From assembly GCA_001189345.1 (NCBI GenBank), contig LFKV01000020.1, forward strand, positions 1-49,922: a stretch of 49,922 nt of DNA, written 5' to 3'. Below are positions 29,877-39,531 of the stretch, one piece after another. The notes under the pieces were generated by a model that was not told where the DNA came from, made no database searches, and was given only the letters and a program-made list of their open reading frames with translations. The stretch comes from Candidatus Paraburkholderia kirkii. Lineage in GTDB: Bacteria; Pseudomonadota; Gammaproteobacteria; Burkholderiales; Burkholderiaceae. Made by a program: the position numbers and the translations under genes. The first letter of the stretch is position 1; each line of letters starts with the position of its first letter.

Positions 29877-30108
29877 GAGACAACTCCAGTTTTTTAGATG
29901 GTCATGGGTGTGCGGCTGATCCTCGGTCGAACCTTCGGACCCATTCCCGCCCTTCGAAACCCACGCTCCACTTGTTTGCAGACGGCCCGGTAAAGAGCCG
30001 CCGCTTTCCATGACCGACGTCACCGAAATGACACCGGCCTGAAACTGCCGGCAATGCTGCGCCAACCGCCTTCCGACGGCGCGCGATCCATCGCCCTACT
30101 GCTTGCGG

Positions 30109-30636
30109 TTACTTACCCTTCTTCTTCGAGGCAAGCACCATGATCATCTGGCGCCCTTCCATCTTCGGCATCTGCTCGACTTGGCCGTATTCGTCCAGAT
30201 CCTGTTTCAGGCGTTCGAGCATGCGCATGCCGATTTCCTGGTGCGCCATTTCGCGACCGCGGAAACGCAACGTGATTTTCGTCTTGTCGCCGTCTTCGAG
30301 GAAGCGCGTGAGGTTGCGCAGCTTGACGTTGTAGTCGCCGTCGTCCGTACCGGGGCGGAATTTGACTTCCTTCACCTGCACGATCTTCTGCTTGAGCTTC
30401 GCCTCGTGCTGCTTCTTCGCTTCCGAGTACTTGAACTTGCCGTAATCCATCAAACGGCAGACAGGCGGGGATGCCTGCGGCGCGATTTCGACGAGATCCA
30501 CATCGTTCTGCTCCGACAGGCGGAACGCCTCGGCCAGTTTCACGATTCCGAGCGGTTCGTTGTCCACTCCGACCAAGCGCACTTCCGGTGCGGTAATTTC
30601 ACCATTGATGCGATGTGACGACTTATCAGTAGCGAT
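30109..30636 (-). CDS. infC: Translation initiation factor IF-3, non-ATG start
   Basis: IF-3 binds the 30S subunit and checks start codon-anticodon pairing. The conserved N-terminus [20 protein letters not shown] appears only if translation begins at the ATC codon at 30636-30634. GAGGAAAC, nine bases before it, is a good ribosome site and touches the thrS stop. The first ATG (30582) would remove the N-terminal residues. IF-3 genes typically use AUU/AUC/AUA starts so that IF-3 represses its own synthesis. The rest ([24 protein letters not shown] region, [40 protein letters not shown]) is canonical, 175 residues. Intact. Confidence 0.93.
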   Translation of the reverse strand: MATDKSSHRINGEITAPEVRLVGVDNEPLGIVKLAEAFRLSEQNDVDLVEIAPQASPPVCRLMDYGKFKYSEAKKQHEAKLKQKIVQVKEVKFRPGTDDGDYNVKLRNLTRFLEDGDKTKITLRFRGREMAHQEIGMRMLERLKQDLDEYGQVEQMPKMEGRQMIMVLASKKKGK

Positions 30637-30648
30637 GTTACGTTTCCT

Positions 30649-32595
30649 CTAAAAATGAAAAAACAAGCCGCGCTGCGAATGACTTACTTGGACGGACGCC
30701 CGCACTTCCTGCTGCAGGCGCTCGAGAAATGCGTCGACGGGCATCACGCCCAGATCGACACCGCCACGAGCACGCACGGCCACAGTTTGTGCATCACGCT
30801 CCTTGTCGCCGACGACCAGCAAATACGGTACCTTTTGCAGCGTGTGCTCGCGTATTTTATAGCTAATCTTCTCATTGCGCAAATCGCACTCGACTCTAAG
30901 CCCTTGTTTTTGCAACGATTGGGCCAGATTCGCGGCGTATTCCGCCTGACTTTCGGCAATATTGAGCACGACGGCCTGCGTCGGCGCAAGCCACGGCGGC
31001 ATTGCACCAGCATGGTGCTCGATCAGAATGCCGAGGAAGCGCTCCATCGAGCCGACGATCGCGCGGTGGAGCATCACCGGGCGACGGCGGCTATTGTCCT
31101 CCGCGACGTATTCCGCGCCGAGACGCTCCGGCAGCACCATGTCCAGCTGCAGCGTGCCGCATTGCCACGAGCGGCCGAGCGCATCCTTGATGTGGTACTC
31201 GATCTTCGGACCGTAGAACGCGCCCTCGCCCGCGAGCTCTTCCCACTGCAGACCGCAGGCGGTGAGCGCGTCGCGCAGGCCCTGCTCCGCGCGATCCCAG
31301 ATTTCATCGGTGCCGGCGCGCTGCTCGGGCCGCAGCGACAGCTTGATGTCGATGTGATCGAAGCCGAAATCCTTGTAGACGCTCATCGCGAGCGTGTTGA
31401 AGGCGATCGATTCCGCAATGAACTGGTCTTCCGTGCAGAAAATGTGCGCATCGTCCTGGACGAAGCCGCGCACGCGCATCAGGCCGTGCAGCGCGCCCGA
31501 CGGCTCGTTGCGATGGCACGATCCGAACTCCGCGTAGCGCAGCGGCAGATCGCGGTACGAGCGCAGGCCGTGATTGAACACCTGCACGTGGCCCGGGCAA
31601 TTCATCGGCTTGATCGCATAGTCGCGCTTTTCCGACTCGGTCGTGAACATGTTTTCACGATAGTTCTGCCAGTGGCCCGACGCTTCCCACAGCGAGCGGT
31701 CCATGACCATTGGGGTCTTGATCTCGAGGTAGCCGCCCTCGTTCACGCGGCGACGCATGTACTGCTCGACCTGCTGCCACAGCGACCAGCCTTTCGGATG
31801 CCAGAACACCATGCCCGGCGCCTCATCCTGCAGATGGAAGAGGTCGAGCTGGCGGCCTAGCTTGCGGTGATCGCGCTTCTCGGCTTCCTCCAGCATGTGC
31901 AGGTACGCGTCCTGATCTTCCTTCTTGGTCCAGGCGGTGCCGTAGATGCGCTGCAGCTGCTCGTTCTTCGAATCGCCGCGCCAGTACGCGCCCGCGACCT
32001 TCATCAGCTTGAAGACTTTCAGCTTGCCGGTGGACGGCACGTGCGGGCCGCGGCACAGGTCAATGAAATTGCCGTGCGCATAGAGCCGGATCTCGTCGCT
32101 GTCCGGAATGGACTCGATGATCTCCGCCTTGTATTTCTCGCCAATGCTCTTGAAGTACTCGACCGCCTCGTCGCGCGAAACCACGCGGCGCGACACCAGC
32201 TCGTCCTTCCTGGCGAGCTCCTGCATGCGCTTTTCGATCTTCTCCAGATCTTCGGGCGTGAAGGGATGGCTGTACGAGAAGTCGTAGTAGAAGCCGTTGT
32301 CGATGACCGGCCCGATGGTCACCTGCGCTTCGGGGAAGAGATCCTTCACCGCGTACGCCAGCAAGTGCGCGGTCGAGTGACGCACAACATCGACGCCCTC
32401 CGGGTCCTTATCGGTGACGATCGCGAGCAACGAGTCTTTGTCGATCAGGAAGGAGGTATCGACGAGTTCGCCGTTGAGCTTGCCGGCGAGCGCCGCCTTG
32501 GCGAGGCCCGTACCGATCGATGCCGCGACCTCCGCGACGGTCACCGGGTGGTCGTACTGTCGGACCGACCCATCAGGCAAACGTACCGAAACCAT
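30649..32595 (-). CDS. thrS: Threonyl-tRNA synthetase
   Basis: This class II synthetase has 648 residues. Domains in order: TGS ([20 protein letters not shown], 1-65), the editing/SAD domain with [20 protein letters not shown] (HxxxH) and [20 protein letters not shown], the catalytic domain with [20 protein letters not shown], the motif 2 region [20 protein letters not shown] and [20 protein letters not shown], motif 3 ([20 protein letters not shown]), and the anticodon-binding domain. The start at 32595 has GGAGAACGAT before it; the open frame reaches 32679. The last residues ([17 protein letters not shown]) look unusual. A one-base shift would give a short Lys-stop ending, so the tail may be a late frameshift extension that should not affect catalysis. 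Confidence 0.93.
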   Translation of the reverse strand: MVSVRLPDGSVRQYDHPVTVAEVAASIGTGLAKAALAGKLNGELVDTSFLIDKDSLLAIVTDKDPEGVDVVRHSTAHLLAYAVKDLFPEAQVTIGPVIDNGFYYDFSYSHPFTPEDLEKIEKRMQELARKDELVSRRVVSRDEAVEYFKSIGEKYKAEIIESIPDSDEIRLYAHGNFIDLCRGPHVPSTGKLKVFKLMKVAGAYWRGDSKNEQLQRIYGTAWTKKEDQDAYLHMLEEAEKRDHRKLGRQLDLFHLQDEAPGMVFWHPKGWSLWQQVEQYMRRRVNEGGYLEIKTPMVMDRSLWEASGHWQNYRENMFTTESEKRDYAIKPMNCPGHVQVFNHGLRSYRDLPLRYAEFGSCHRNEPSGALHGLMRVRGFVQDDAHIFCTEDQFIAESIAFNTLAMSVYKDFGFDHIDIKLSLRPEQRAGTDEIWDRAEQGLRDALTACGLQWEELAGEGAFYGPKIEYHIKDALGRSWQCGTLQLDMVLPERLGAEYVAEDNSRRRPVMLHRAIVGSMERFLGILIEHHAGAMPPWLAPTQAVVLNIAESQAEYAANLAQSLQKQGLRVECDLRNEKISYKIREHTLQKVPYLLVVGDKERDAQTVAVRARGGVDLGVMPVDAFLERLQQEVRASVQVSHSQRGLFFHF

Positions 32596-32675
32596 ATCGT
32601 TCTCCAGAACGCCGGCGCACGCCGAGCGATTTCGATTAAGCATTGCCCCCGCAATTTCGCATCGAAAATCGGGGG

Positions 32676-32708
32676 ACAAAAAAATACGGCCCCGCTATCG
32701 AGGGGCCG
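32676..32708 (-). terminator. Terminator between tRNA-Val and thrS
   Basis: On the reverse strand the stem CGGCCCC/GGGGCCG has an 8-base loop (TCGATAGC) and is followed by TATTTTTTTG. It lies about 200 bases downstream of the tRNA and 80 bases upstream of the thrS start, so it either ends the relA/tRNA transcript or attenuates thrS. Confidence 0.8.
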
Positions 32709-32905
32709 CATTCACTTTTCACACATACCGCGGAACAATTATACCGCGAAACAATTTGGCAGAAGGCGAATAAGGTCCTCGACTAGCGTCGCTCCGAAGT
32801 TGTTTGTTTCGGTCAACGTTCGACGGGCCATTTTTTGCCTTTGCGCTGAGCGCTTCTTGCGGTCTGAAACCCCGCGAACCGGAGTTCGCCGAATTTCGTT
32901 TTCGT

Positions 32906-32976
32906 TGGTAGGCTCGATTGGACTCGAACCAACGATCCCCACCATGTCAAGGTGGCGCTCGCTGAGCTACGAGCCT
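32906..32976 (-). tRNA. tRNA-Val(GAC) with deleted D-loop
   Basis: On the reverse strand: acceptor stem AGGCTCG/CGAGCCT (perfect 7 bp), TA, D-stem GCTC/GAGC, anticodon stem CCACC/GGTGG with loop TTGACAT (anticodon GAC, valine), variable loop GGATC, T-arm GTTGG-TTCGAGT-CCAAT, discriminator A and encoded CCA. The total is 71 bases. The D-loop between the D-stem strands is only AGC, against the usual 7-11 bases containing G18-G19 that dock with the T-loop. About six bases are therefore missing. The tertiary elbow should be badly destabilised, so the gene is probably defective or much less efficient. A tRNA-Val at this place, between relA and thrS, is normal for the group. Confidence 0.85.
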
Positions 32977-33118
32977 GAAAGAAGCGGGATTATATGGAGC
33001 GTTTCGAATCCTGGCAAGTGTTTGTCTGCGGAAAAATCAAAAATATTCGCCAATCCGATCAACTTCTCGTGGAATGCGTTGCCGCATCAAGCATTTAGCG
33101 CAGGCATTCAGCCGCCGG

Positions 33119-35338
33119 TCAGACGCGCCGCGACGCACGAATCACGCCCTGCACTTCCCCGAGCAGCGTGCACGCGCGCTGAATCTGCGCGGCGTTCGAC
33201 ACTTCCACGGTGAACTGCATATAGGCAACGTTCCTGCGGCTCTGGCTCTTCACGCCGATCACGTTGATCTTCTCGCGCGCGAACACTTCGGAGATATCAC
33301 GCAGCAAGCCCTGCCGGTCGGCCGATTCCACCGACAGATCCACCGGATACACGGACGAACCGCGGCCGCTCATCACGTCGGCGGACCATGTCGTGTGCAG
33401 CACCCGCTCGGGCGAGCGCTGGGCCATGCGCTTGAACGTCGCGCAATCCGTGCGATGCACCGACATGCCCTTGCCGCGCGTGACGAACCCCGCGATCGGA
33501 TCAGGCGGCGCGGGCCGGCAGCAGCGCGCGAGCTGCGTAAGCAGCGCATCCACGCCGACGACGAGCACGCCCGTCGAGGCGCCGTGCGCGACGCTCTGCC
33601 CGCTGCTGCGCTTCTCGAACTGCTCTGGCGCTTCCGGCTCGGGCTCGGGCGGCGGCGTATCGGAGAGCGCCTGCTCGATATTGCGCAGGCTGAACTCCTC
33701 CTTGGCGACGAGCGCGTAGAGATCTTCCGGCGTCTTGAAGCCGAGTTTCGCCGCAAGCTGCTCCAGGCTGACCGAAGTCTTCCCTTCGCGCTGCAAAGTC
33801 TTTTCGACGATCGCCCGTCCCGCCGCGATGTTCTCCGCCGCGTCCGTCGCATGGAACCATGCCCGCACCTTCTGCCGCGCCCGCGCGCTGTGCAGATAGC
33901 CGAGCTGCGGATTGAGCCAGTCGCGCGACGGCCCGCCCTCCTTCACCGCGACGATCTCGACCGTCTGGCCGTTCTGCAGCGGGGTGTTGAGCGGCACCAT
34001 CGCGCCGTCGACGCGCGCGCCGCGGCAGCGATGCCCCAGCTCGCTATGCACGTGATACGCGAAATCGACGGCGGTCGCGCCTTGCGGCAAGGCGATCACG
34101 CGCGCCTGCGGCGTGAGCACGTAGATATGGTCGTCGTCGAGCGTGGCGTCGCGCAGTTGCTGCCAGCCCGGGCGCTCGCCTTCGACATCGTCCTTCCAGG
34201 CGAGAAGCTGGCGCAGCCACGCGATCTTCTCGTCGTGTTTCTCGCTCGCCGTCACCTGGTCCGCGTAGCCGCGCGTGCCCGCTTCCTTGTAGCGCCAGTG
34301 CGCGGCCACGCCGTATTCGGCGAACTGATGCATCTCCTGCGTGCGGATCTGCACTTCGAACGCGCGTCCGTCGTCGCCGATCACCACCGTATGCAGCGAT
34401 TTATAGCCGTTGGGCTTGGGGCGCGAGATGTAGTCGTCGAACTCCCGCGGCACGGGCTGCCACAGGTTGTGCACGATGCCGAGCACGGTGTAGCAATCCT
34501 TGATGTCCCCGACGATCACGCGAAACGCGCGCACATCGTTCAGCTCGGAGAAGTCGAGATGCTTGCCGCGCATCTTCTTCCAGATGCTGTAGATGTGCTT
34601 CGGCCGCCCGCTCACTTCCGCCTTGATGTGCGCGGTGTCGAGCTCCTTCTGCAGACGCGCGATCGCCTCGGTCACGTAGGTTTCGCGCTCGACGCGCTTC
34701 TCGTCCAGCAGCTTCGCGATGCGCTTGTACGTGACCGGGTCCTCGAAGCGGAACGACAGATCCTCGAGCTCCCACTTGAGTTGCCAGATGCCGAGGCGAT
34801 TGGCGAGCGGCGCATAGATCTCGAGCGTCTCGCGCGGCACGTCAGGCGACGGATCGAGCTTGTGCGCGGCGTGATAGCGCAGCGTCTGCACGCGCGACGC
34901 GAGCCGGATGAGCAAGACGCGGATATCCTGCGCGAACGCCAGCAGCATCTTGCGCAGCGCTTCGACCTGCGCTCGGCGCGCGGCCTGCGCATCGCGCGTG
35001 TCGGGCAATTCCGCGAGCGTGGCGCGCAAGCTGACCGAACCCAGTCGCAGGAGCTTGCGCACGTCGCCGACAAGCCGCTGCACTTCCGGCCCGAAGCGCT
35101 CGGCGATCACCTTTTCGGGATCGTCCAGATGCGGCGCCAGCGCGAACAGCGCCGCCGCGGCAATCGCGTGCGCATCGACGTTGAGCGTCTGCATGATGCG
35201 CGCGGTGCCGGCGGCGTGATCGGCGAGCAGTTCGCCCGTCGAGAGCCGCGCGTCCTTCGCGTGCTCGCGCACGAACGCAAGCGCGTCGTCGATGGACGGC
35301 TCGGGCAGCGTTTCGGCGTGGACGGCGGTCTCGGTCAT
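33119..35338 (-). CDS. relA: (p)ppGpp synthetase RelA
   Basis: This long RSH-family protein (739 residues) makes the stringent-response alarmone when uncharged tRNA enters the ribosome. In order: a degenerate HD hydrolase region (about 20-190, lacking the intact HD pair expected of a bifunctional enzyme), the synthetase domain (about 230-350: HIYSIWKKMRGKHLDFSELN, DVRAFRVIVGDIKDCYTVLG, RPKPNGYKSLHTVVIGDDGR, VQIRTQEMHQFAEYGVAAHW), TGS (IYVLTPQARVIALPQGATAV), the zinc-finger/CC region (LARCCRPAPPDPIAGFVTRG) and a C-terminal ACT domain. The degenerate HD motif favours RelA over SpoT. The gene is intact. It lies upstream of tRNA-Val and thrS on the same strand. Confidence 0.92.
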   Translation of the reverse strand: MTETAVHAETLPEPSIDDALAFVREHAKDARLSTGELLADHAAGTARIMQTLNVDAHAIAAAALFALAPHLDDPEKVIAERFGPEVQRLVGDVRKLLRLGSVSLRATLAELPDTRDAQAARRAQVEALRKMLLAFAQDIRVLLIRLASRVQTLRYHAAHKLDPSPDVPRETLEIYAPLANRLGIWQLKWELEDLSFRFEDPVTYKRIAKLLDEKRVERETYVTEAIARLQKELDTAHIKAEVSGRPKHIYSIWKKMRGKHLDFSELNDVRAFRVIVGDIKDCYTVLGIVHNLWQPVPREFDDYISRPKPNGYKSLHTVVIGDDGRAFEVQIRTQEMHQFAEYGVAAHWRYKEAGTRGYADQVTASEKHDEKIAWLRQLLAWKDDVEGERPGWQQLRDATLDDDHIYVLTPQARVIALPQGATAVDFAYHVHSELGHRCRGARVDGAMVPLNTPLQNGQTVEIVAVKEGGPSRDWLNPQLGYLHSARARQKVRAWFHATDAAENIAAGRAIVEKTLQREGKTSVSLEQLAAKLGFKTPEDLYALVAKEEFSLRNIEQALSDTPPPEPEPEAPEQFEKRSSGQSVAHGASTGVLVVGVDALLTQLARCCRPAPPDPIAGFVTRGKGMSVHRTDCATFKRMAQRSPERVLHTTWSADVMSGRGSSVYPVDLSVESADRQGLLRDISEVFAREKINVIGVKSQSRRNVAYMQFTVEVSNAAQIQRACTLLGEVQGVIRASRRV

Positions 35339-35373
35339 GCGGGTAATGCCACTACTTCAAGCGATGCAACAGA

Positions 35374-35729
35374 TCAGCCGCGCTGTGCAGCAATCACCAC
35401 GATTTCGACGAGGCACGCGGGATTGGCGAGCTTCGCCTCGACGATGGCGCGCGGCGGCGTGTTGCCCTCGTCGGCGACCCAGGAATCCCACACGGCGTTC
35501 ATGCCGGCGAAATGCACCATGTCGGAGATATAGATCTGCACCGACAGCAGGTGCGACTTGTCGCTGTTCGCTTCATCGAGCAAGCGGTCGATATGACCGA
35601 GCACTTCGCGCGTCTGGCCGGGTGATGCCTGGTCCGTGTCTTCGGCGATCTGGCGCAAGGTACACCCGTGCCGTTATGGATCGCGATCTCGGAAAGACGC
35701 GGGCCGACGTGATGACGAATGACTGCCAT
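35374..35729 (-). pseudogene. RidA-family protein, frameshifted
   Basis: RidA (YjgF/YER057c) proteins deaminate reactive enamine/imine intermediates. The ATG at 35729 gives MAVIRHHVGPRLSEIAIHNG. Around 35670 one base is gained and two are lost within the expected TVYLAGQIAEDTDQ segment, so the frame is broken. The remainder continues as QIAEDTDQASPGQTREVLGH, LLDEANSDKSHLLSVQIYIS, MVHFAGMNAVWDSWVADEGN and PPRAIVEAKLANPACLVEIV, including the conserved PPR(A) arginine and the C-terminal ExE-like region. It lies upstream of relA on the same strand and next to another broken gene. Confidence 0.85.
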
Positions 35730-35792
35730 TGTGTGTTCCTTGATCGATGAATGGTGAAAAAACAGGTAAAGCGACGGGTGCTCAACCTGGTA

Positions 35793-36710
35793 TTATGCCC
35801 CGCTGCCGCCATTTCCGAGAAAGAACCCCCTGGCAATGGCGATTTGATCTTCCGCAAGAAAAACCGGCGCATGGCCGACGCCCGCGATCTCGACGCTCGT
35901 CACGGCCTGGCCCTTTTCGACCATTTGCGCGACCGTTTCGCGGGACAGCAAGTCGGAGGTTTCGCCACGCACGACCAGCACCGGCGTCTCGATCGACGCG
36001 AGCGACCGCCATAGGAACGCCCCTCCGGCCGCGTTCTGCTCGTCGGTGGCCGACGTGAAGGGCATCGCGATGCCGGATCGTAGCGGAAACCCCACGCGCC
36101 GTCGCGTTCGAGCAAGAGCGGCGTGTTGATGCTCGCCCATTCCTCGTCCGTCAGCGGCCCGAACGAGGCCGCGAGCGCCGCCGCATGCCGCACGCCTTCA
36201 TCGAGCGAGGCGAAGCGCGCGGGCTTGCCGAGATAGTCGCCGATGCGGGCGAGCGCGACGGGCTCGATGTGTGGGCCGACATCGTTGAGCAGCATCTTGC
36301 GGATCGGCGTGTTCGGCAACCCGCCGAGCGCCATGCCGATGAGTCCGCCCATCGACGTGCCGAACCAGTCCACCGTTTCCACGTTCAGGCGCGCAATCAG
36401 CGTGACCATGTCGGCGACGTACTGCGGCACGCTGTAGTGGAGCGGATCGGCAAGCCAGTCGGACAGGCCGCGCCCGACCACGTCCGGGCATACGACGCGG
36501 TAATCGTGCGCGAACGCGCGCGCTTGTCGAAATCGCGCCCCGAGCGCGTCAGGCCGTGCACGCAGAGGAGCACACGCGCGGGTTGGCCGGAGCGCCCCAC
36601 TCCGTATAGGCCATGCGATGCAGGCCGGCCGGACTCGCGCATTGCACGAAGCGCTGGCGCGGCTCGCTCGGATCTGACTGGACTGCTTCGACGACGATGG
36701 GTGCGGTCAT
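35793..36710 (-). pseudogene. Alpha/beta hydrolase, three frameshifts
   Basis: This is an alpha/beta-fold hydrolase of about 300 residues. Frame 1 from the ATG at 36710 (MTAPIVVEAVQSDPSEPRQR ... MAYTEWGAPANPRV) breaks near 36570. Frame 2 holds LLCVHGLTRSGRDFD (oxyanion-hole HG) and breaks near 36510. Frame 3 gives PDVVGRGLSDWLADPLHYSV and the nucleophile elbow DWFGTSMGGLIGMALGGLPN (GTSMGG), then breaks near 36085. Frame 4 ends with LASIETPVLVVRGETSDLLS (Asp) and SVEIAGVGHAPVFLAEDQIA (His). The complete catalytic triad can be traced, so only the frame is lost. The substrate is unknown. Confidence 0.87.
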
Positions 36711-36825
36711 GGAGGGTTCCTCGTGGCAAGAGTCGAAACGATTGTAAAGCGCCTCGCGCCGGATCGAGCAGGCGCTGGCCGAACGGACGACCCCGGCTCC
36801 GCACCACGCAGATGCGGCCATGCGC

Positions 36826-36864
36826 GCAAAAACAAAGCGGGCGAAGCCCGAAAGCCTCGCCCGC
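36826..36864 (-). terminator. Terminator after scoB
   Basis: On the reverse strand a GCGGGCGA/TTCGCCCGC stem with an inner GC-rich loop is followed by TTTGTTTTTG. It lies 50 bases downstream of the scoB stop. Confidence 0.75.
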
Positions 36865-36913
36865 CCCGATTTCGCGTCGACGCCGCGCGTGCGGCGCCCG
36901 TGTCAATTCGACG

Positions 36914-37555
36914 TCACTTCACGCTCCTGACATCGAGCGGCGCGCCCGTCTTCCTCTGGATTTCCTCGACCGTCACGCCGTCGGCCAGCTCGACGAACTT
37001 CAGGCCGTTGTCGGTGACGTCGATCACGCCAAGATCCGTGATGATGCGGTCGACGACGCCCACGCCCGTCAGCGGCAGCGTGCACTCTTCGAGGATCTTG
37101 TGCTGGTCGCCCTTGGCGACGTGCTCCATTAGCACGACGACCTTCTTCACGCCCGCGACGAGGTCCATCGCGCCGCCCATGCCCTTGATCATCTTGCCGG
37201 GGATCATCCAGTTGGCGAGGTCGCCCTTCTTGCTGATCTGCATCGCGCCGAGGATCGCCAGGTTGATGTGGCCGCCGCGGATCATCGCAAACGAATCCGC
37301 CGACGAAAAGATCGACGAGCCCGGCAAAGTGGTCACGGTCTGCTTGCCGGCGTTGATGAGGTCCGCGTCGACTTCGTCTTCGTACGGCGACGGGCCGATG
37401 CCGAGCAGGCCGTTTTCCGATTGCAGCCACACTTCCACGCCGTCCGGCACGTGATTGGCGACGAGCGTCGGCAGGCCGATGCCGAGGTTCACGTAGAAGC
37501 CGTCCTGCAGTTCCTGCGCCGCGCACGCGGCCATCTGGTCACGAGTCCAAGCCAT
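36914..37555 (-). CDS. scoB: 3-oxoacid CoA-transferase subunit B
   Basis: This is the beta subunit of succinyl-CoA:3-ketoacid CoA-transferase, which activates acetoacetate for ketone-body and polyhydroxybutyrate turnover. It has 213 residues. The catalytic Glu lies in [20 protein letters not shown] (SENG motif). [40 protein letters not shown] and [20 protein letters not shown] are typical. The ATG at 37555 is two bases from the scoA stop, so the two are translationally coupled. The open frame extends to 37792 but that part overlaps scoA out of frame. Intact. Confidence 0.93.
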   Translation of the reverse strand: MAWTRDQMAACAAQELQDGFYVNLGIGLPTLVANHVPDGVEVWLQSENGLLGIGPSPYEDEVDADLINAGKQTVTTLPGSSIFSSADSFAMIRGGHINLAILGAMQISKKGDLANWMIPGKMIKGMGGAMDLVAGVKKVVVLMEHVAKGDQHKILEECTLPLTGVGVVDRIITDLGVIDVTDNGLKFVELADGVTVEEIQRKTGAPLDVRSVK

Positions 37556-37557
37556 GA

Positions 37558-38262
37558 TTACTCTCCTTTCGCGCGGACGATGCGTTGTTCGATGCGCTTC
37601 TCCGGGTGCGCATTCAGGACCAGGCGCTGCACGAAGATGCCGGGCGTGTGGATCACGTCCGGATCGAGCTCGCCCACTTCCACGATTTCCTCGACTTCTG
37701 CGACGGTGATCTTGCCGGCCATCGCGCACATCGGGTTGAAGTTGCGCGCCGTGCGGCGATAAATCAGGTTGCCGGACTTGTCGGCCTTCCATGCCTTGAC
37801 CAGACCGACATCGGCCGTGAGCGAATGCTCGAGCACGTAGTGGTTCTCGCCGAACTGGCGCGTTTCCTTGCCTTCCGCGATCACGGTGCCGAAGCCCGTG
37901 TTCGTGAAGAACGCCGGGATGCCCGCGCCGCCCGCGCGCAGCTTTTCAGCCAGCGTGCCCTGCGGCGTGAATTCGAGCTCCAGCTCGCCGGCGAGATACT
38001 GCCGCTCGAACTCCTTGTTCTCGCCGACGTACGACGAAATCATCTTCTTGATCTGGCGCGTCTCGAGCAGCAGGCCGAGACCGAAGCCGTCGACGCCCGC
38101 GTTGTTGCTGATGCAGGTGATGTCCTTCACGCCCGAATCGCGCAGCGCGGCGATGAGCGCCTCGGGAATGCCGCACAACCCGAAACCGCCGATGGCGAAC
38201 GTCTGCCCGTCCTTGACGATGTCCTCGAGCGCCGCTTTGGCGCTGGGATAGACCTTGTTCAT
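37558..38262 (-). CDS. scoA: 3-oxoacid CoA-transferase subunit A
   Basis: This is the alpha subunit of the same CoA-transferase, 234 residues. [40 protein letters not shown] (the CoA-binding GxGxxG-like motif), [20 protein letters not shown] and the downstream [20 protein letters not shown] are canonical. The start at 38262 follows AAGGGACAAACAG. It is the first gene of the scoA-scoB operon. The region upstream (38263-38422) is shared with the divergent, broken PAS-LuxR regulator, which might have controlled it. Intact. Confidence 0.93.
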   Translation of the reverse strand: MNKVYPSAKAALEDIVKDGQTFAIGGFGLCGIPEALIAALRDSGVKDITCISNNAGVDGFGLGLLLETRQIKKMISSYVGENKEFERQYLAGELELEFTPQGTLAEKLRAGGAGIPAFFTNTGFGTVIAEGKETRQFGENHYVLEHSLTADVGLVKAWKADKSGNLIYRRTARNFNPMCAMAGKITVAEVEEIVEVGELDPDVIHTPGIFVQRLVLNAHPEKRIEQRIVRAKGE

Positions 38263-38422
38263 CTGTTTGTCCCTTCCATGTGTGAAACTAACTGAAAACC
38301 GGTTTTGTCGAGCCGCCTCCGGAATCTTTTTGCTTGGTGAAACGGCTCGCTGGTGTGGCGAAAAGAATACGCTGCGCGGGTGATCCGGCACAATACGCAA
38401 AAATACATAAGTCTTTGCCCGC

Positions 38423-39026
38423 GTGCTTTGGTTCCGTCCGGTTCCGTCAGGACAGCCGAAGCGCCCGGGCGCCCGATTCCACATACGTGAACTGGATTAT
38501 CAAACCGCGTTTCATCTCGCGCCCGTCGGCCTCGTGCTCTCGCGCGAGCGGATCATCGAGGATTGCAACGCGCAGCTCTGCGCGATCTTCGGCTTTGCGC
38601 GAGGCGCTCATCGGCAAGTCGTTCGAGGTGATCTATCCGTCGCCGGACGAGTTCGCGCGCATCGGCGAGCGCATCGCCGCGCACATCAGCAAGGAAGGCA
38701 CGTACAGCGACGACCGCATCATGAAGCGCAGGAACGGCGAACTGTTCTGGTGCCACGTGACCGGCCGGGCGCTCGACCAGACCGCGCCGCACGCGGCGGG
38801 CGTCTGGACGTTCGAGGATCTGAGCGCGATTCGGCGCGTCGCCATCAAACTGACGCCGCGCGAGCGCGAAATTGCCGCGCAGCTCGTGACGGGCAGGACC
38901 AGCAAGCAGATCGGCCGCGTGCTCGATATCAGCCCGCGCACGGTGGATATCTACCGCGCGCGGCTCATGCGGAAGTACGACACCGGCAACGCCACCGAGC
39001 TCCTGCAACGGCTGCTCGGCACCTGA
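38423..39026 (+). pseudogene. PAS-LuxR transcriptional regulator, one frameshift
   Basis: This one-component regulator has a PAS sensor and a LuxR-type HTH. The first frame (from a GTG at 38423; the true start is uncertain) reads [39 protein letters not shown], the first half of a PAS domain. One base is missing near 38600. The next frame continues EALIGKSFEVIYPSPDEFAR, NGELFWCHVTGRALDQTAPH (end of PAS), then the HTH KLTPREREIAAQLVTGRTSK, QIGRVLDISPRTVDIYRARL and MRKYDTGNATELLQRLLGT. It lies divergent from scoAB, so it may have regulated acetoacetate use. A shortened protein made from the second frame would still keep the HTH but lack half of the sensor. Confidence 0.85.
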
Positions 39027-39035
39027 CGTGCACGA

Positions 39036-39473
39036 TCAGAGTGCGACGGGCGCGCCCGCCTCGAGGGTCTGCCGCAGCGCATCGGGAGTCGGCACGGATT
39101 TGCCGGCCGCATAGTCGATCCACACGATCTTCGCCGCCCCGCGCGCGTAGAGCGTGCCGGGCGCATCGGCGCGATAGAGCTCGAAGCGCGTATCGAAGCT
39201 GCTGCGCCCGGGCTTGCCGACGGACATCCGGCCGATCACGTCGCCGGGATAGTGAAGCTGCTTCAGGAACTCCATCGATGCGTTCACGATCACCGGCCCC
39301 TGGCCTTCGCCGTTGCCGCCCGCGATGCCGATTCGCTCGAACCACGAAATGCGCACCTGCTCCATGTAGCGGAAATAAACGGTGTTGTTGACGTGCCCGA
39401 AAGCGTCCATGTCGCCCCAGCGGATCGGCATGGACAATTCGAAGACGGTGTGAAAATCGCTGTCGGTGCTCAT
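39036..39473 (-). CDS. Acyl-CoA thioesterase (4HBT hotdog fold)
   Basis: The product has 145 residues of the 4-hydroxybenzoyl-CoA thioesterase family. The catalytic region is PIRWGDMDAFGHVNNTVYFR (D-x4-GHVNN), followed by YMEQVRISWFERIGIAGGNG and QLHYPGDVIGRMSVGKPGRS. Such proteins hydrolyse acyl-CoA esters in the cytoplasm; the exact substrate is not predictable. It lies 58 bases downstream of an SDR gene on the same strand and converges with the regulator remnant. It probably forms a two-gene unit with the SDR. Intact. Confidence 0.87.
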   Translation of the reverse strand: MSTDSDFHTVFELSMPIRWGDMDAFGHVNNTVYFRYMEQVRISWFERIGIAGGNGEGQGPVIVNASMEFLKQLHYPGDVIGRMSVGKPGRSSFDTRFELYRADAPGTLYARGAAKIVWIDYAAGKSVPTPDALRQTLEAGAPVAL

Positions 39474-39531
39474 TGACTGCGTTACCTGCTTGCTGTGTGA
39501 GAAAAAACGGCCGCTCGTGCCGCCGGGCCGG

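Noticed and set aside
33074..35533. 819-codon forward open frame opposite relA
   Set aside because: Mirror of relA with typical Arg/His/Leu shadow composition; no start signal and no family motif.
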